Positions 6,355 to 8,478 of a stretch of DNA of 8,478 nt are shown in pieces. Source of the stretch: a candidate division TA06 bacterium. GTDB lineage: Bacteria; Ratteibacteria; UBA8468; MWAK01. The notes below the pieces were generated by a model. It searched no databases. It was given only the letters and a program-made list of their open reading frames with translations, and was not told the origin of the DNA. Numbering within the stretch: position 1 is the first letter of the stretch; every line of letters starts with the position of its first letter. The stretch lies in NCBI GenBank assembly GCA_022704925.1, contig JAKJFK010000068.1, positions 1 to 8,478 on the forward strand, read 5' to 3'. The position numbers and the translations under genes were made by a program.

Positions 6355-8478
6355 AGACGGTTTCGGAATGAATCAGGCCGCGCCGGAAAACGATATCCCG
6401 GCCGCTTTCCAGGCGGTACCCGGTACCGGAGGGAAGCCGGAAATCCAGGTCCCGGCCGCGCGTCCCCGGAGTCCGGGTCTCTGACTCGTAACGCCCCACC
6501 AGCAGGCGGGGATAATAAAAATCGGGGTTGCCGGCGCGACGCCCCTCCAGTTTTAACCGAAAGACGTTCGGGACTGACTCGTAGACCAGCCGGTCGCCCT
6601 CGCTGACATCGGGTTGGGGCGTGATGTTCTGAAGCCGGCCGACCCGGCGGTTCCATTCCAGCGTAACCCGCCAGCCCGGACCGGGAACCCGGACCTCGAT
6701 CTCGACCAGCATGGTGTCGGTTCCCACCCGGCTGTAAGAACGCCTGGCCTCCACCGCCGGCACCGGGACCTCCTGCCAGGGAAAGAGCAGGCGGTAGACC
6801 GCCGCCGGTTCGCGCCAGCGGTGCGGACCGGCCGCGGCCTGGCCCGGCCAGTGGCCGGTGAAATTTTCTCCCTCGGTGCGGATGATGGCGTACGGTTCGG
6901 CCAGGACCGGACGTTTCGAAGCCGTGAAGTCGAGACCGAACTGGCACTCGCCGGTCCCGGCGGCGAAGGGATATACCTGCAATTCCTCCACCTGCTGAAA
7001 GATCAGCGGACTTCCCTTTTCGAGCGAAACGGAGTTGGTGAAGTACGAGCGGCGGCTGGCCGACTCCAGGAAGAGAACGATCAGTCCGGTGTCGGGCAAC
7101 GGTTCCTGGCCGGGGATCACCTCCCGGTAATCCTTGACAAGGTTATAGACCTGATTTCGAATCTCGTCCCGGCTGGTCCGCTCCCTGACCCTGGTAAGCC
7201 AGGCCAGCCCCTGATCAACCAACCCGGCCATCAGGTAATACTGCCCCAGTTTCACCTGGTACCGTTCTTCGGGCGCCGGCTGCTTGTCCAGGAAGTCCTT
7301 CAGCAATCCAGCGGCCCGGGCCGGATCGCCGGCCAGGGCCACGGCCTCAACCAGCTGGGGAATCGAGTTCCGGTCGTTGTAGCGTTCGACCAGTTCGCGG
7401 TAGAGGTCGCCGGCCGTCCGGTAGTCGCCGTCGTCAAGGCGCATCCGGGCCTCCCGGCGAAGCAGGTCGGCCACCACCGGCCCGTCCGGGCAAGCCTGGC
7501 GTATCCGGGCGTAAAGATCGGCCCGGAGGCGACGGTCATCCCGCTGACCGCCCGGCCGCCGCCCCCATTCCCACCAGAGCTCGTCCACCACCCGCCGGGC
7601 GAACTTCTGAACCTCCGGGTTCCCGGGATGGGCCGCAAGTATATCGTTGATCAAGCGAGTGACCGCTTCCCGGCCGGCATTCTCCCGACCGGGCGCCTGC
7701 CGATAAAAACGCTGCAGGTTGTTGACCGACCAGGAGGCCAGGTTTCCGGTCGGGTAACGCTTCAGGTAGGCATAAAGCATCCCTTCCTTACCGGTATCCG
7801 GGACCAGGTCGTCGGAGACCAGGCTCCGGACCAGGTATCCGACCAGTTCGCCCTTCTGGTTAAACCGGCTGTCAACCCCGACCGCCTCTTCGAAGGCCGC
7901 GGCGGCCCGGCCGCTGATCGCCAGGCGCGCTATCTTCAAGGCCTCCGATCCGTCCGGATCGTCCGCCAGCTCCTTCGCGGCGGCCTCCCAGTCGCCGGTC
8001 GAAACCAGGATCCCGGCCAGCCCGACAATCGTGTTGAAACGGTACGACCAGTCCTTATCGGCCAGCCGGATGGCCAGCAGGTAGGCCTTACGGGCTTCGG
8101 GTAAACGGGCCAGTGCCCGGTAACAGCGAGCGATCCGGTCCCAGAGAAAACGCTTGTTGCCCCCCAGCTGTTCAGCCGCCAGGAAGTGTTCCAGGGCAAC
8201 CTGGTAAAGTTTCGTCGAGAAGGCCTTCTCGCCCAATTCCCGCCGGGCGCTGGATTCGTTGCCGGCGGCGAAATCGAGTGAGTACTGGATGTTGCGGTCT
8301 CCCGGCGGCACCCGGTTGCGGAAGAGATGGCTGACCCGGATCACCTCCTCGGGCAGCTTCTTGTCGCGGTAGAACGAGACGAGGTTGCGATAGGTTTCAT
8401 TGAACCGGGGAAACGGGGCCACCGGTCCCTTTTCAAGGTAGAATTCAAGGTGGGGCCGGGCCGTTTCGGCCTGCTTCT
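6323..8478 (-). CDS. TPR-repeat protein with C-terminal beta-rich domain, 5' partial
   Basis: The frame is open through the right edge. The GTG at 8422 is not the real start, because 18 more TPR-like residues (KQAETARPHLEFYLEKGP) are visible upstream and the gene continues off-window. Of 717 visible residues, 1-450 are alpha-helical repeats with TPR spacing, for example IARCYRALARLPEARKAY (115-132), ARMRLDDGDYRTAGDLY (343-359), GQYYLMAGLVDQGLAWL (411-427) and a C-proximal VYNLVKDY. Residues about 463-717 switch to beta-strand-rich sequence with many Tyr, Trp and Arg and no family I recognise. TPR arrays mediate protein interactions; in polysaccharide export systems periplasmic TPR proteins act as scaffolds (AlgK, PelB and BcsC are known examples), and such a role here is inferred from the exported neighbours. 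It is the first visible gene of the operon. Whether it has a signal peptide or membrane anchor cannot be seen. Confidence 0.82.
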   Translation of the reverse strand, partial: KQAETARPHLEFYLEKGPVAPFPRFNETYRNLVSFYRDKKLPEEVIRVSHLFRNRVPPGDRNIQYSLDFAAGNESSARRELGEKAFSTKLYQVALEHFLAAEQLGGNKRFLWDRIARCYRALARLPEARKAYLLAIRLADKDWSYRFNTIVGLAGILVSTGDWEAAAKELADDPDGSEALKIARLAISGRAAAAFEEAVGVDSRFNQKGELVGYLVRSLVSDDLVPDTGKEGMLYAYLKRYPTGNLASWSVNNLQRFYRQAPGRENAGREAVTRLINDILAAHPGNPEVQKFARRVVDELWWEWGRRPGGQRDDRRLRADLYARIRQACPDGPVVADLLRREARMRLDDGDYRTAGDLYRELVERYNDRNSIPQLVEAVALAGDPARAAGLLKDFLDKQPAPEERYQVKLGQYYLMAGLVDQGLAWLTRVRERTSRDEIRNQVYNLVKDYREVIPGQEPLPDTGLIVLFLESASRRSYFTNSVSLEKGSPLIFQQVEELQVYPFAAGTGECQFGLDFTASKRPVLAEPYAIIRTEGENFTGHWPGQAAAGPHRWREPAAVYRLLFPWQEVPVPAVEARRSYSRVGTDTMLVEIEVRVPGPGWRVTLEWNRRVGRLQNITPQPDVSEGDRLVYESVPNVFRLKLEGRRAGNPDFYYPRLLVGRYESETRTPGTRGRDLDFRLPSGTGYRLESGRDIVFRRGLIHSETVYELEEKLEPR

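Noticed and set aside
6614-8104. Long plus-strand open frame antisense to the TPR gene
   Set aside because: It mirrors the TPR coding region. Its repeated Val/Gly/Arg/Gln-rich translation is the usual antisense artefact of GC-rich genes.
8420-8422. GTG as start of the TPR protein
   Set aside because: The frame continues upstream to the window edge with 18 residues that read as more of the same helical repeat protein, so the gene is truncated, not starting here.

Overview
The window is GC-rich and coding almost from end to end. It holds five genes in two converging groups. I found no tRNA, rRNA, CRISPR array, insertion sequence or promoter-sized gap; the longest stretch between genes is 6 bases. 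The genes at both window edges are cut off. Secreted proteins with Sec signal peptides, a tetratricopeptide-repeat (TPR) protein and a fused MEMO/AMMECR1 protein suggest an uncultured, probably Gram-negative-type bacterium. The sequence does not fix the phylum, and I do not name one.

Plus strand, 1-2012: a two-gene unit. The first gene is a natural fusion of AmmeMemoRadiSam system protein B (MEMO family) and protein A (AMMECR1 family), with its first residues outside the window. Six bases later comes a six-helix membrane protein of the DsbD_2/UreH-like (TauE/SafE, CcdA-related) class, with conserved Cys motifs in helices 1 and 4. The radical SAM partner usual for this system is not in the window and could lie upstream of position 1.

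Minus strand, 8478-2009: a tightly overlapping three-gene operon read right to left. It contains (i) a long TPR protein with a C-terminal beta-rich region, N-terminus off-window; (ii) an exported clan GH-A glycoside hydrolase with a DUF5060-like module and both catalytic glutamates present; (iii) an exported multidomain beta-sandwich protein whose C-terminus resembles an SGNH hydrolase but lacks the catalytic Ser, Asp and His. The overlaps (32 bases, then ATGA) imply co-expression. TPR scaffold plus glycoside hydrolase plus SGNH-like protein recalls the periplasmic parts of exopolysaccharide export systems such as alginate, Pel or cellulose, so an envelope or extracellular polysaccharide role is my main hypothesis. 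It is inference only, since no glycosyltransferase or outer-membrane porin is visible here.

The two groups meet with their stop codons interlocked in the palindrome TTAA, leaving no room for a conventional intergenic terminator. The palindrome GGCCGGCC is also strikingly frequent in the left two thirds of the window.
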